Shown in pieces: positions 1 to 9,891 of a stretch of 64,000 nt of DNA. The DNA is from Lachancea kluyveri NRRL Y-12651 (Eukaryota > Ascomycota > Saccharomycetes > Saccharomycetales > Saccharomycetaceae). The notes under the pieces were generated by a model. The model searched no databases. It saw only the letters and a list, made by a program, of their open reading frames with translations, and had not been told where the DNA came from. The position numbers and the translations under genes were made by a program. The stretch covers positions 52,501 to 116,500 of the forward strand of contig CM000687.1 of the NCBI GenBank assembly GCA_000149225.2, in the 5' to 3' direction. Positions within the stretch are counted from its first letter, which is position 1, and every line of letters begins with the position of its first letter.

Positions 1-611
1 TCGGCCAGTATCAAGGCAATGAAGTCATTCAGACTCTCCCCTTCTAATGAGCATAATAAGCTACTTAAATTTGTTTCTAGGCTCTCTGGAGACTCTTTGG
101 AAAGAAACTCTTGTAACGATTGTAAAGTGTTCATCTTTAGCTTTTTCAATTTTTTTAAGTGTTCGATAGCGGCGGATGGATTTAATATGGCAATGATATC
201 TTTATCTTTATCCGAATCCAACGTTTGTAAAATGTCCTCGATATTAAGGCTCGTACGGGACTGAAATTCTTTGTTGTGAAAAACTTCTCTTCTTAAAACT
301 TCTAAGATCTCTGGACTTTTGTAAGTGAGTTGATAGAAAAGATGTGATAGTATTCTGTGGAAAAAGTTAGAAGAAGTATCTAATTTGTGGTTGTCCTTGA
401 TGTAGACAGATGATAGTGTTAATAGTTTCTTCCAAAATTTGATATAAACCAGAAGCGGTGACTTGTCTAAAATGAAGTGGATTTCTCGTTCTAAATCAGC
501 GTAATTCGATTCGTTGATGGAGGTAAGTAAGACGCTAATATGAGCGATAATAATTTGGGCTGCTTCTCTATCTTCTTTAGTAGGTTCAAAGCACAGCTGC
601 GTAAAAGGCAT
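1..611 (-). CDS. CDC39: CCR4-NOT scaffold subunit Not1, N-terminal part (runs off the window)
   Basis: About 203 N-terminal residues of the large CCR4-NOT scaffold, which holds the deadenylases and NOT module for mRNA decay and transcriptional control. The ATG at 611 opens a protein beginning MPFTQLCFEPTKEDREAA. Around residues 20-30 it runs AAQIIIAHIS, close to AAQIVIAQIS of S. cerevisiae Not1, and near the window edge it reads SLEGESLNDFIALILA against SLEGESLNDLLALLLS. The frame is open to base 1, so the C-terminal nine-tenths lies outside. The gene is adjacent to and divergent from MSH3, as in S. cerevisiae. Upstream of the ATG the frame stays open until a TGA near 676, but holds no other ATG. 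A branch point and acceptor lie there, so the 5' leader is probably spliced (see intron). Confidence 0.93.
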   Translation of the reverse strand, partial: MPFTQLCFEPTKEDREAAQIIIAHISVLLTSINESNYADLEREIHFILDKSPLLVYIKFWKKLLTLSSVYIKDNHKLDTSSNFFHRILSHLFYQLTYKSPEILEVLRREVFHNKEFQSRTSLNIEDILQTLDSDKDKDIIAILNPSAAIEHLKKLKKLKMNTLQSLQEFLSKESPESLETNLSSLLCSLEGESLNDFIALILA

Positions 612-626
612 GTAACGAGTAGTTGT

Positions 627-767
627 CTGTAATACAAGGTTAGTATCCTGATCAGGGAATTTGTCAGTGTATCTTTCGATTCAGAAACACGGATATCACA
701 AGGAAAACCGATGAGGAAAAAGAAAACGCGAGGCTCAATTGTAAAATTGTAGCTGAATAAAACGTAC
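627..767 (-). other. CDC39: probable 5'-UTR intron of CDC39
   Basis: On the minus strand a perfect yeast branch point TACTAAC (639-645) is followed 11 bases later by the acceptor TTACAG ending at 627, 15 bases before the CDC39 ATG. The best donor upstream is GTACGT (762-767), a rare but used yeast donor, which gives a 141-nt intron. No ATG that would open a coding first exon was seen just upstream of the donor, so the intron should lie wholly in the leader. Branch point and acceptor are seen directly. The donor choice is inference. Confidence 0.6.
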
Positions 768-928
768 CAATAACTTTTGATTGACTGCTTTAGTGTATTT
801 AATAGTGTGTTATATGATTATCACAGTCGTTATTTTGACTAGAACCGCCAAATAAAATGTCATATTTGCCATCGGGCTTGAGAAAATTTTTGCCCCTTTA
901 GCAGACAAGCAAGAGAAGCACATTGTTG

Positions 929-935
929 TTACCCG
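929..935 (+). promoter_or_regulatory. Reb1 binding site (TTACCCG)
   Basis: Exact match to the Reb1 core, about 160 bases upstream of the proposed CDC39 intron donor. Reb1 is a general regulatory factor that positions nucleosomes at yeast promoters. Support is the motif match and its position only. Confidence 0.45.
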
Positions 936-2141
936 GATATTACGAATGTTGAACATCTTTATCATTACTTGGTCAAGAATAGACATATCATTCGAAAGGC
1001 GTGGATATTGAGTCCCTAGAAATATCACTGAATGTTTTTAGTGTTATTCTCCATAAAAAAAGATTATAATTAAGTACTAAGTTCATGTTTACAGCTTATT
1101 CGTGCATGTATATACCGTAAGAGTAAATGTGGAAAAACAGTATCTTCTCTATAGTTTAAAAAAGTCTAGTTTAGAATAGTCATGAAACCTTTATGTATCG
1201 GTTATCTCAAGCCCACATTTCTTTACAGCCTTTTGATCTCATATTTTTCTAAAAATTTTTTTTTGTAATTATAGTTTCCCTTAGTGTTTACAAGTCTGAA
1301 AAGAATATTCTGTCATCAAAAGTTAAAAATGGTGAATATATATATCTAGCTCAATACAGTATTCATATAGGCTAGCTACATTTTTTTTGTACATTAGACT
1401 ACCAAAGCTACTTCCCCGTTCTTTTTCGCTTTGCTCATAAGATTTAGAGAAACGTTTATAACCCATGTGCATAAACGTAGTACCAGTGGTTTAAACCTGT
1501 ACTACTTGAAAACCCGAAAAAAATCTTGAGCCCTGCAATAAAAAACAAAACTATAGGCTTTGTATTTCAGAAAGCTGTGAGGATAATTCAATATTTTCTG
1601 GACGACCCTCGGAGCAGTTCGACCATCGAACTATACCTACAGGGGTTGATTTGTCTGATATCCACTCTTATGAGTACCTTTACAATAGTTTATATGAAGA
1701 CTTACACTATTAATGCTAGTTTTTGACCGCACACCAAGCTGAAAACATACAAATAAACTTGACTAGCATGCTCTTGCGATAAAATTTTCTGGTTCTTCTA
1801 TTCCACTCATTAACTCTGCTGCGACAAAGAGAGCTACTTCGGAGAGCGTGGATGCTCGAGTGTGCTATAGTGGCCACGCTTTACACAAGGATTTCAGAAT
1901 CTATAAAATAAGATAACAAGAGAATCAATGATCAGAAGAAATATTACATTCCTTGCGATGTCCGTTTAAATAATCTTAATTTTGGACAGAACACCAAAGC
2001 TTCCTATTTAGTGCTATACGTCTTTTTTTTTCTTGGAAAAATCTAATTCATCAAAGCACACGAAATCGACATTGAGCCTTCTTTGTCAGTCTATCTCTAA
2101 TTTGGAAACGTTAAAGAGCAACCGTTGCAATTGGGTGTCAT

Positions 2142-5100
2142 ATGTCTCATCAACCAACTATCAGTAAATTTTTCAGGCCAAGTCAAAAACAAAGTTCTTC
2201 TCCGTCCCAATCGCAAGCATCTTCGTGTTCAAATAAGAAGTCTGTTCCCGAAGTTGAGATCTTGGATTCAGACTTTGAAGACGACACCGAAAAGAAACTA
2301 AACCATGAACAGGCTAATGAAAGGGTATTGGACGAAGATAATAGCCAGAATCAATTTGAGGAGCCAACGCCTATATCTGACAACTTTGAAGGGAATAACC
2401 TCGAGCAAGAAGATTTAACAAACGATGATGGAAAACCCAATACCACACCAGATGCTCAATCGCACCAGAGCAACAACGACCAACTATCCAGCTATAAATT
2501 TAATAAAAGTGAAACAGACAGACCACTCTCAAAAGGCTTGAAACAATCAAATTGTTTTGCCGATAAGCTTGACAAGCTTATGAAGAGAACTCATTGTTCT
2601 GCCGAACTAGAGGATAATGACGAGGATGAAAACTGTCAGCCAGCGTCCAAATCAAAAAAGCATAAAAAGTCCAACAATTTAACTCCGTTAGATCAACAGT
2701 ACAAGGATCTCAAGCTTAAAAATATGGATAAAATATTAGCGGTCAGAGTTGGATACAAGTACAAGTTCTTTGCTCAAGATGCCGTAATAGTAACACAAAT
2801 ACTTCATAATATGCTCATTCCAGGTAAGCTGACGATAGACGACTCGGACCCGCAAGACAAACTATACAAACAATTTGCTTATTGTAGTATTCCCGATAAC
2901 AGATTAAACATTCATTTACAGAAGCTGATCCACTATAATTTGAAGATAGGGGTGGTTGAACAAGTGGAGACAAGCGCTGTGAAAAAAAATAACGGTGGGG
3001 GAAGTAGTGTATTTGAAAGGGAAGTGACAAATGTCTTCACAAGAGCGACCTATGGTATCAATGAGAATTTTGGCTCTAGTGAAAAGCACGTGATTGGAGA
3101 ATCGAACACCATATGGGGTCTACATTTTGAAAGTGAGTCGAAATATAAAAATTACTGGCTAATATCGGTGAAGGTAAACAGTGGGGAAGTCACTTATGAT
3201 GAATTTAAGGAAGAAGTGGCGCTCAACGAACAGTTAGAAACCAGACTCAAATACCTTGAGCCTATCGAAGTTGTGTCTAAAAACGAGTTACCGCACGATG
3301 TTTGTAAAATATTCAGGAGAGAGAATCCCGATATCAAATTTTACCAGTCTGATCCGGAAAATGATTCTTGTTTGGAGAAAGTGCTGGTTGACAAACTGGG
3401 CCTATCTGAAAGACTAAGACAAGTAACTCAAATTCTATACCGGTACCTGAAGACATACAGCATCGAAAATGTATTGAAAATCACTGGAAACTTCAAAGCT
3501 TTCAGTTCAAAAACACACATGACTTTAAGCGCAGGTACCTTAGAAAGTTTGGAGATTTTTAATAATCATACAGACAAAGGTGTCAAAGGATCATTAATCT
3601 GGGTACTCGATCATACAAGGACTGCATTTGGCTTCCAGCAACTAAAAGATTGGATTGCAAAGCCTTTGATTCATTTGAAAGACATCGAGGACCGTTTGGA
3701 CGCCATAGAGTGTATTACCACAGAAGTGAATATGATTTTTGTCGAGAGCTTAAATAACATGCTGAAAGATACACCGGATCTCTTGCGTATTTTGAATCGT
3801 ATAACATATGGAAAAACATCAAGGAAGGAAGTATATTTTTTTCTGAAGCACATCAATTTATTTGTAAAGCTCTTTGCAGACCACTACAAGTATCTCGAGG
3901 AACACATTTACTCTAAGATTGGCAGAGTTGCTACAAAATCTATACTTTTGACCGAGTTATTCAAAGAATTGGATACCTATCTAAAAGAATGCCAAATCCC
4001 AAAACTTCTTTCTATGATTAATGTCGCTGCTGTGATGGATAAAAACCAGGAAGCTGCATGCGTTGAATTTTTCAATTTGAATAATTACGATAACCCAGAA
4101 AGGATCATTTCAAGGCAACGAAACATAGATGAAGTGAGAACTGAGCTTGATGAGGAGTTACAAAAGATTAGAAGAATTTTGAAACGACCAATGCTGAATT
4201 ATAAAGATGACATCGACTTTCTCATAGAAGTTAGAAACACACAAGTAAAGAATGTTCCTGTGTCTTGGGTTAAGATAAATTCAACAAAAATGGTCAGTAG
4301 GTTCCGAACGCCGGAGACAACGAAATTAGTAGAAAAATTACAATATCACAAGGAGCTGTTAATCAAAGTAGCAGAGGAAGAGTATCTGGACTTCCTCAAG
4401 AGAATTGGTGAAAACTACATGGATCTGAAAAAGGCTATTCAGAATTTGGCAACCTATGACTGTATCTTGTCGTTGGCAGCGACTTCATCGAATGTAAACT
4501 ATGTCCGACCAACCTTTAAGGCAGAAAAACAACACTTAAAAATCAAAAATGGCCGAAACCCCATAATAGAGTCATTGGACGTAAATTATGTTCCAAATGA
4601 TATAGAGATGACTCAAAAAATGAACAAAGTCATGGTCATTACAGGCCCTAATATGGGAGGGAAATCTTCATATATTCGGCAAGTTGCTATTATTGTCATA
4701 ATGAGTCAGGTTGGCGCTTTTGTGCCAGCAGAAAGTGCTGAGCTATCACTATGTGATGCTATTTACACCAGGATTGGTGCTACTGATAACATATTGCGTG
4801 GCGAATCTACGTTCTATGTTGAAATGTTAGAAATGCTGCAGATATTAAAGAGTTGCACAGAAAATTCACTTTTACTTCTCGATGAAGTAGGAAGGGGCAC
4901 AGGAACAACAGATGGTATTGCAATCACTTACTCTATACTGAAGTTCTTCTTAGAACTTCAGGAAAAATGTCCGTTGATCTTGTTTACAACGCATTATCCT
5001 GTTTTGGGAACAATAAAGTCGAAACTCTTAGGAAATTACCACATGTCATATATTGAAGAGAAAAGACCCAATGAAAATTGGCCAAGCGTGGTATTTCTTT

Positions 5101-5324
5101 ACAAACTAAGAAAAGGCCTAGCCCACAATTCGTACGGGCTTAACGTTGCAAGGTTAGCCAATGTTCCCACCAGCATCATCAACCGAGCATTTGAAGTGTC
5201 TAAAACAAGCAGAACGGATTTGGAAGACGAAGATAACCTTCGTTTGCTGGTGAAATTCAAAACGATTTTTTCATCTGAGAGTTTTAGTGCGAGGGAAGCA
5301 TTAACCAAACTGATGGAGTTGTGA
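2142..5324 (+). CDS. MSH3: DNA mismatch repair protein Msh3 (MutS-beta subunit)
   Basis: A MutS homolog that pairs with Msh2 to recognise insertion/deletion loops in nuclear DNA. It has 1060 residues, against about 1018 in S. cerevisiae. The N-terminus carries a PCNA-interacting box (QPTISKFF, residues 4-11), followed by an acidic, low-complexity tail to about residue 175. The mismatch-binding MutS I domain starts near residue 180 (LTPLDQQYKDLKLKN) and keeps the family's RVGYKYKFFAQDAV stretch. The core and lever domains follow. The ATPase domain has Walker A GPNMGGKSS near residue 833 and Walker B LLLLDEVGRGTG near 909. The ATG at 2142 gives the conserved MxxQPTI start. It converges with KIN82 with a 113-bp gap. 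Order and strands match S. cerevisiae KIN82-MSH3-CDC39. The frame is intact. Confidence 0.97.
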   Translation: MSHQPTISKFFRPSQKQSSSPSQSQASSCSNKKSVPEVEILDSDFEDDTEKKLNHEQANERVLDEDNSQNQFEEPTPISDNFEGNNLEQEDLTNDDGKPNTTPDAQSHQSNNDQLSSYKFNKSETDRPLSKGLKQSNCFADKLDKLMKRTHCSAELEDNDEDENCQPASKSKKHKKSNNLTPLDQQYKDLKLKNMDKILAVRVGYKYKFFAQDAVIVTQILHNMLIPGKLTIDDSDPQDKLYKQFAYCSIPDNRLNIHLQKLIHYNLKIGVVEQVETSAVKKNNGGGSSVFEREVTNVFTRATYGINENFGSSEKHVIGESNTIWGLHFESESKYKNYWLISVKVNSGEVTYDEFKEEVALNEQLETRLKYLEPIEVVSKNELPHDVCKIFRRENPDIKFYQSDPENDSCLEKVLVDKLGLSERLRQVTQILYRYLKTYSIENVLKITGNFKAFSSKTHMTLSAGTLESLEIFNNHTDKGVKGSLIWVLDHTRTAFGFQQLKDWIAKPLIHLKDIEDRLDAIECITTEVNMIFVESLNNMLKDTPDLLRILNRITYGKTSRKEVYFFLKHINLFVKLFADHYKYLEEHIYSKIGRVATKSILLTELFKELDTYLKECQIPKLLSMINVAAVMDKNQEAACVEFFNLNNYDNPERIISRQRNIDEVRTELDEELQKIRRILKRPMLNYKDDIDFLIEVRNTQVKNVPVSWVKINSTKMVSRFRTPETTKLVEKLQYHKELLIKVAEEEYLDFLKRIGENYMDLKKAIQNLATYDCILSLAATSSNVNYVRPTFKAEKQHLKIKNGRNPIIESLDVNYVPNDIEMTQKMNKVMVITGPNMGGKSSYIRQVAIIVIMSQVGAFVPAESAELSLCDAIYTRIGATDNILRGESTFYVEMLEMLQILKSCTENSLLLLDEVGRGTGTTDGIAITYSILKFFLELQEKCPLILFTTHYPVLGTIKSKLLGNYHMSYIEEKRPNENWPSVVFLYKLRKGLAHNSYGLNVARLANVPTSIINRAFEVSKTSRTDLEDEDNLRLLVKFKTIFSSESFSAREALTKLMEL

Positions 5325-5437
5325 ATTAGATATCGCGAAATCCGCATAGTTCTTAAACCGGGTGCATCAGTGAAGTAATCTATTGCATATACATGATAGA
5401 GAATTACCTGCACATTAGTGAATACATAAAACTCATA

Positions 5438-8044
5438 TTATCTTTTAAAGAAACTCCTGTGACTGTTACTCCTGGATCTGTTTTGGTTAGGTGTGTATGA
5501 AATTTTGCCGTACGAGTTACTATCGCCGTATATCAGAGAGTTATTGTCTTGCTTCATCAAACTCATCGAATTGAAATCGTGAAATGGGTCATCATCTGAA
5601 ACATGGTCATCGTGCTCAACTTTTTCTTCAAACATGTTTTTTTCTTGCTCATCAATGGGATCAACCGAGGCCTTGGTGGCAGTGTTTGTGGTTTTGTTTG
5701 TATTATGAGAGAGCTTGGTGAAGTCGTAACCATCTTCGGTTAATACTGGGATAAGAGGTGGCTCCTGGTTTCTCAACAATGACCACTGAACCTTTTTAAA
5801 GAAAGGATGCCTTTTGATATCACTAGCACCTAACTTAGAACCAAGTCTCTTGGTTTCACTCTTAATCAGTAATTTTTTAATCAGATCTTTACAAGTTCTT
5901 GAAATTTCGTTGTTATTTGAAAATATAACTTCATTCTTCAAGATGTTCGAAAACGTTTGGTTGGTATTGTCACCCTTAAAAGGCGTAAAACCAAACAACA
6001 TTTCGTATACCAGAATGCCAAGCGTCCACCAATCAACAGCGGCTGTATGCCCGTTGCCCCTGATAACCTCCGGCGCAATGTATTCTTCTGTACCGACGAA
6101 TGAGTTTGTTCTAAACCCATCGGAACAGATCTTGGTGTCTAGCAAAGAAGATTGAGCAGATCCCTTGACCACAGGGTTTTTGGTACCTTTTGCCTGGACG
6201 GATAAATCAAAATCAGACAACATAATATGACCTGACTGATGTAGCAGGATATTTTCAGGCTTCAAATCTCTGTAAATAAATCCCATTAAATGCAAGTATT
6301 CCAAAGCCGCTGTAACTTCGCTGGCATAAAACCTGGCATCATCTTCACTTATACATTTGGTTTTCCTTGTCTGCAGGGCCCTGAAGAATTCGCCACCCAT
6401 GCAATACTCCATGCAAAGATACAGGTAATCTTCCGATTGAAATGAGTGGTACAAAGTTACAATGAAGGGATGGTTGCTGGTAGCTAAAATCTCTTGTTCA
6501 GCTAGAATACGTTTTATCTTTTTTCTTTTGATCATCTCAGACTTGCTAAAAATCTTTAAAGCATATAACCTGCTAGTCTTTTTCTCTTTAACAAGGTAGA
6601 CCTTTCCTACATCACCTTGGCCCAACATTCTGATTTTCTCAAATGATTTTGGTCCCACAATAACCTCCTGAAACTTGTTGCTAAAGGACTTGTTTCTAAG
6701 GCGACGTGACCTCTTAGGCTCCTGTAGAGCGGCGAGGCCGGTAGACTTTGCTATTATGGAACCCATGCCTGTTTCAGCATTTTCGGGTTGTTTTCTGTCT
6801 GGACCAGAATTTATATCTTCACTTTGTTTCAGGCCATTTGGCTCTGATGCTGCTCTCCTTAAAGGCGGTTTCCTCTCGTCTTGCGAATAGTTGGAGGGAG
6901 GCAACTCTGTGATCATTTCATCTTGTTCTTCTATGTTTCCATCAACAGTTATTGTAGGGAAAGGAGATACATTTTGAGAGCCCATAAAGGGACTTTCAGA
7001 TCCAGCCCTTATAGAGGTCACATTCGTATGCTGTTTATTTGGAGATGATTGATCAGCGCTGTTGAAATCCTGGACCTCTTCGTTTTCGTTAATGTCGTTC
7101 AACGAGGGATTGCTTAAATTACGATGATCCTTTTGAATGTACGAAGATGTGGATGATGGTGTCGTAGTTGGTGGAGTCATAACAAGGGAAGGCAGGTAAT
7201 CGTGGTGCTTTCCATTGCTGTTGTTGGTAGTACTTGTGGTAAAGTCTTGCGAGGACAAAGCGTGGGGAGGCAACCCTTGATAAATGAAGTATGGGTTACT
7301 ACCGCGGACAGTCCCACTCCTATTAGTTCTACCCGCTTTGGCTCCTCCATTTTTTGATGGCGAGTCTGGCGAGGTGTTCTCGTCAGTAGCGCTTGGAATA
7401 GCAGATTGTGTAGATAAGTGGCTGGGCATAATTGGAGTAGAGGGCGACCTTACGCGACGCATGTTGTAGCTACTGGGAGAGGATGTCTGGGGTGACGTTG
7501 ATGAGTTATTGGAGCCAAGCTCGTGGGTATGGGCAATCTCAGGCGTTTGCGGAACGCCTAGTTGGTCTGGGCTTTGAGGCGGAGAAGGTGGTAGTTCCGT
7601 TTCACTTTGACCTGCTTGTGCCATCATCGCAGCCTTTAAGGATGTGTTGCTCCTAAAGAGGTTTTTAATTTTTACTGACAGTTTGGAAGTGGGTTGCTGT
7701 TGTTGCATTTTGCTTGGAGAATCATCCTCCTTAACATCGCCGGTATTTTTGACCGCATTATATGGAATGGCTCCAGATTCTTGGTCGCACTCGGTTAAAC
7801 CACGACAGTGTGCATCTGAAGGAGAGTCTAAGTCTTCTGGTGCATCCTCTTCTTTTGTCTGTTTTGGCTTGCTGTTTTGTGCGGGGGCACCGGAGTTAAT
7901 GGAGGTTGCTGTGTACCCGTTATTAGGAGTCATGCTAGCACGTCTTAGCGAACGAGGAAAGAGCTTCGATAATGAGACACTTCTAGATCTTTGTTGGCTA
8001 TCATTGATCGCCGTTGGTTGTGGTAATGCTAATTGGTTCTCCAT
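5438..8044 (-). CDS. KIN82: flippase-activating AGC protein kinase (Fpk1/Kin82 ortholog)
   Basis: A serine/threonine kinase of the AGC group (868 residues). In S. cerevisiae the duplicate pair Fpk1 and Kin82 phosphorylates the P4-ATPase flippases Dnf1 and Dnf2, controlling plasma-membrane lipid asymmetry. The first 460 residues are Ser/Pro/Asn-rich and probably disordered. The kinase domain begins near residue 468 with the glycine loop ([12 protein letters not shown]). The catalytic loop [10 protein letters not shown] is near 588. The metal-binding motif reads DFD rather than DFG (LSDFDLS, near 611), which I recall as typical of this subfamily. The activation segment ends [12 protein letters not shown]. 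Being single and lying between MSH3 and TRM112, it is the unduplicated ancestor of the two S. cerevisiae genes. The start ATG at 8044 gives [10 protein letters not shown]. Confidence 0.94.
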   Translation of the reverse strand: MENQLALPQPTAINDSQQRSRSVSLSKLFPRSLRRASMTPNNGYTATSINSGAPAQNSKPKQTKEEDAPEDLDSPSDAHCRGLTECDQESGAIPYNAVKNTGDVKEDDSPSKMQQQQPTSKLSVKIKNLFRSNTSLKAAMMAQAGQSETELPPSPPQSPDQLGVPQTPEIAHTHELGSNNSSTSPQTSSPSSYNMRRVRSPSTPIMPSHLSTQSAIPSATDENTSPDSPSKNGGAKAGRTNRSGTVRGSNPYFIYQGLPPHALSSQDFTTSTTNNSNGKHHDYLPSLVMTPPTTTPSSTSSYIQKDHRNLSNPSLNDINENEEVQDFNSADQSSPNKQHTNVTSIRAGSESPFMGSQNVSPFPTITVDGNIEEQDEMITELPPSNYSQDERKPPLRRAASEPNGLKQSEDINSGPDRKQPENAETGMGSIIAKSTGLAALQEPKRSRRLRNKSFSNKFQEVIVGPKSFEKIRMLGQGDVGKVYLVKEKKTSRLYALKIFSKSEMIKRKKIKRILAEQEILATSNHPFIVTLYHSFQSEDYLYLCMEYCMGGEFFRALQTRKTKCISEDDARFYASEVTAALEYLHLMGFIYRDLKPENILLHQSGHIMLSDFDLSVQAKGTKNPVVKGSAQSSLLDTKICSDGFRTNSFVGTEEYIAPEVIRGNGHTAAVDWWTLGILVYEMLFGFTPFKGDNTNQTFSNILKNEVIFSNNNEISRTCKDLIKKLLIKSETKRLGSKLGASDIKRHPFFKKVQWSLLRNQEPPLIPVLTEDGYDFTKLSHNTNKTTNTATKASVDPIDEQEKNMFEEKVEHDDHVSDDDPFHDFNSMSLMKQDNNSLIYGDSNSYGKISYTPNQNRSRSNSHRSFFKR

Positions 8045-8946
8045 AAGGACTGCAAATCCTGTGCTGCTATGCTGGGTTGGACCAAACTTCTTCTCTACAA
8101 GAGTTGAACTTATTCAATGTCTCCTTTCTCGCGGAACGGGAACCAAGCTATACGTGCACTGTGATAAAAAAGTTGATAAAAAAATGTATCACGTGAGTTT
8201 GCTCAAATTTGTTATCTCTTTAGACGGAAAAGGTGGCTCATATGGATGGCTAAAACATAATTATGTATTGAAAGGCATATTTTGGATTAAAAAGAGTGTG
8301 TTCGTAGAAGTGATACGCGCTCTCTCAATACTGGTATTGTTTAGTAAGTTTATATCTAGTGAGTCCGAGTGTTTATCAATTCTCCCGAAAAGATTGTGAG
8401 TCCAAATTGGAAATGGCTTTGAGCCTTTCTGTCGGTTCAAGAAACTCTAAGGGCTCGTAAGCTTTGTGTCTGTGAAAGATAGAAGTCACCAATTTCTATG
8501 TGACATTTTCCAACTACTACTTATACCAGCGTAGAAACGGTTGGCAACTGGGGAAACATAACGAGTTCCGCATTGTATCCAGAATAGTATATGAAACAGG
8601 TAATAATCCTTGCCAAGCAATAGGGGTTGAGAAGTTAGTTCACACAGAATGGTACAGCTCTGGTCTAAGTATGATACCAGATTGACAATGTACGGAACAA
8701 CCCATACAGTCAAGAATTACTTTCAAAATCTCGCAAATTTGAAAGAACTCTCAAATTGAACGTACTCGGACACTTTGAGAACGTGTATCCTCGGTTTCTG
8801 ACACTTAGAACAAACTAAATCTTAGTAGTATACAAAAAATTAAACAAAACCTACAAGTTACTTTACCCTTTTTCTTCGCATTGGCTGTAAGTAGAGGCAA
8901 AAGTAGAATGTGCTTGCAGTGAACGCGGATACTGGTTCTAGTTCAG
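8045..8946. promoter_or_regulatory. KIN82 upstream region / TRM112 3' flank
   Basis: About 0.9 kb holding the KIN82 promoter and the TRM112 3' UTR. A Cbf1-type E-box, ATCACGTG (8188-8195), lies about 145 bases upstream of KIN82. No gene was recognised. The open frame running antisense out of KIN82 into this region is a shadow. Confidence 0.4.
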
Positions 8947-9348
8947 CTAAGCCAGATGTGCTGGTAGAAGTAAGTTAGGGATGTAATTCTTGATGTAGTA
9001 TATGTGACCACAGTTCTTGCACTCCATTACACCTTCGACAATGTTAGTTTGGATCAGTAATGTGTGCAAATCTCTCAATACCACAACATCTTCGTCACTC
9101 AATTCTTCAGTTTCAAATACTGGCTTCTTTGGGGGTAGAGTGGTGTTACCTAAATCAGCGGCGACCGAGATAATGGCATCCCATTCGATTCTGTCCATCA
9201 TTCTTAGAAGAAACTCTGGATTGAACTCGATACTCTCATCTTGTTCTAGCTGACACTTATCACCATGGTATTTCAAGGGAAAGTTATCATTACTTGTGTC
9301 ACAGCCTTTTACAGAGCATTTAAGAAAGTTCGTGGTTAAAAATTTCAT
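8947..9348 (-). CDS. TRM112: methyltransferase activator Trm112
   Basis: A small zinc-binding activator that stabilises several methyltransferases (Trm9, Trm11, Mtq2, Bud23) acting on tRNA, eRF1 and 18S rRNA. It has 133 residues, near the usual length of about 135. The family N-terminus MKFLTTNFLKCSVKGC gives two zinc cysteines (11 and 16), and the C-terminal VMECKNCGHIYYIKNYIPNLLLP gives the second pair. The start ATG at 9348 is the conserved one. Upstream (9406-9413) lies CTCATCTC, one base from the reverse complement of a PAC box, next to a RRPE-like A/T stretch. That fits co-regulation with ribosome biogenesis. It is in the YNR046W position, between KIN82/FPK1 and PET494. Confidence 0.96.
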   Translation of the reverse strand: MKFLTTNFLKCSVKGCDTSNDNFPLKYHGDKCQLEQDESIEFNPEFLLRMMDRIEWDAIISVAADLGNTTLPPKKPVFETEELSDEDVVVLRDLHTLLIQTNIVEGVMECKNCGHIYYIKNYIPNLLLPAHLA

Positions 9349-9891
9349 CCTCGAGTTGTGCTTTTTCGCCTAGATGGTTCCAATGAAGATGAATATTCAA
9401 TGTAGCTCATCTCGTTTCTTGAAATTTTTTTTCGACATTTCTTTTTCAAACGTTGATGATACCATATCACAATAAAAAAAAAAACGATTCGTCAAAAAAT
9501 GGAACTGGCTTCACAACAACACAGTAGAAAGCATACATTGGGCTATCGTTCTAATCTTACTACCTTGATGTCTTTACTTTGTAGAATTTCTATGACCTTG
9601 AAATTCTTATAGTGTCCTTTACCATGTGTAACAAAAAAAGAGTTCTTACAAGCAATCAGGAAGCTAATCTATTAAAAAAAAAATTGCTGATAAATGGGCT
9701 ATCAAGGCATTGCAAAACTAGCTTAACAAAATGCAACTAGCCTTGCTATCTAGTTCACAGCAAAACTATTGAATGGAATGATCATGTTATCATTATTTAC
9801 ATTCTTACCGTTCCAAGTAAGGCGATGAGTTGTATATGCTAAACTATTTACAGGTTCATACTTCACTCTTCATCTCGCTTTTGTTGTTAAT
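9349..9891. promoter_or_regulatory. TRM112 promoter and PET494 3' UTR
   Basis: A 543-base gap between two minus-strand genes. It holds the PAC-like and RRPE-like elements just upstream of TRM112, and the Puf3-type motif of PET494 at its right end. Otherwise AT-rich with homopolymer runs, and no gene was seen. Confidence 0.4.
9845..9852 (-). promoter_or_regulatory. Puf3-type 3'-UTR motif (TGTAAATA) of PET494
   Basis: Minus-strand TGTAAATA, 40 bases after the PET494 stop, with the preferred C two bases before the motif (CCTGTAAATA). Puf3 binds UGUAAAUA in mRNAs for mitochondrial biogenesis, and PET494 belongs to that class. Confidence 0.6.

Larger units (their letters stand above)
612..2141. 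promoter_or_regulatory. CDC39/MSH3 divergent intergenic region
   Basis: About 1.5 kb between divergent genes. It holds the CDC39 leader intron, a perfect Reb1 site TTACCCG (929-935) suitably placed for a CDC39 promoter, and a hairpin-forming inverted repeat at 1477-1505. The two small frames here (810-1028 minus, 1526-1726 plus) look like chance. No RNA gene was recognised. Confidence 0.5.

Noticed and set aside
810-1028. Minus-strand frame as a coding first exon of CDC39
   Set aside because: It ends in a stop before the proposed donor and resembles nothing in Not1.
7644-8399. 251-codon plus-strand frame antisense to the KIN82 start
   Set aside because: It overlaps the well-supported kinase N-terminus, and its product has no recognisable family or composition. 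Treated as a shadow frame.
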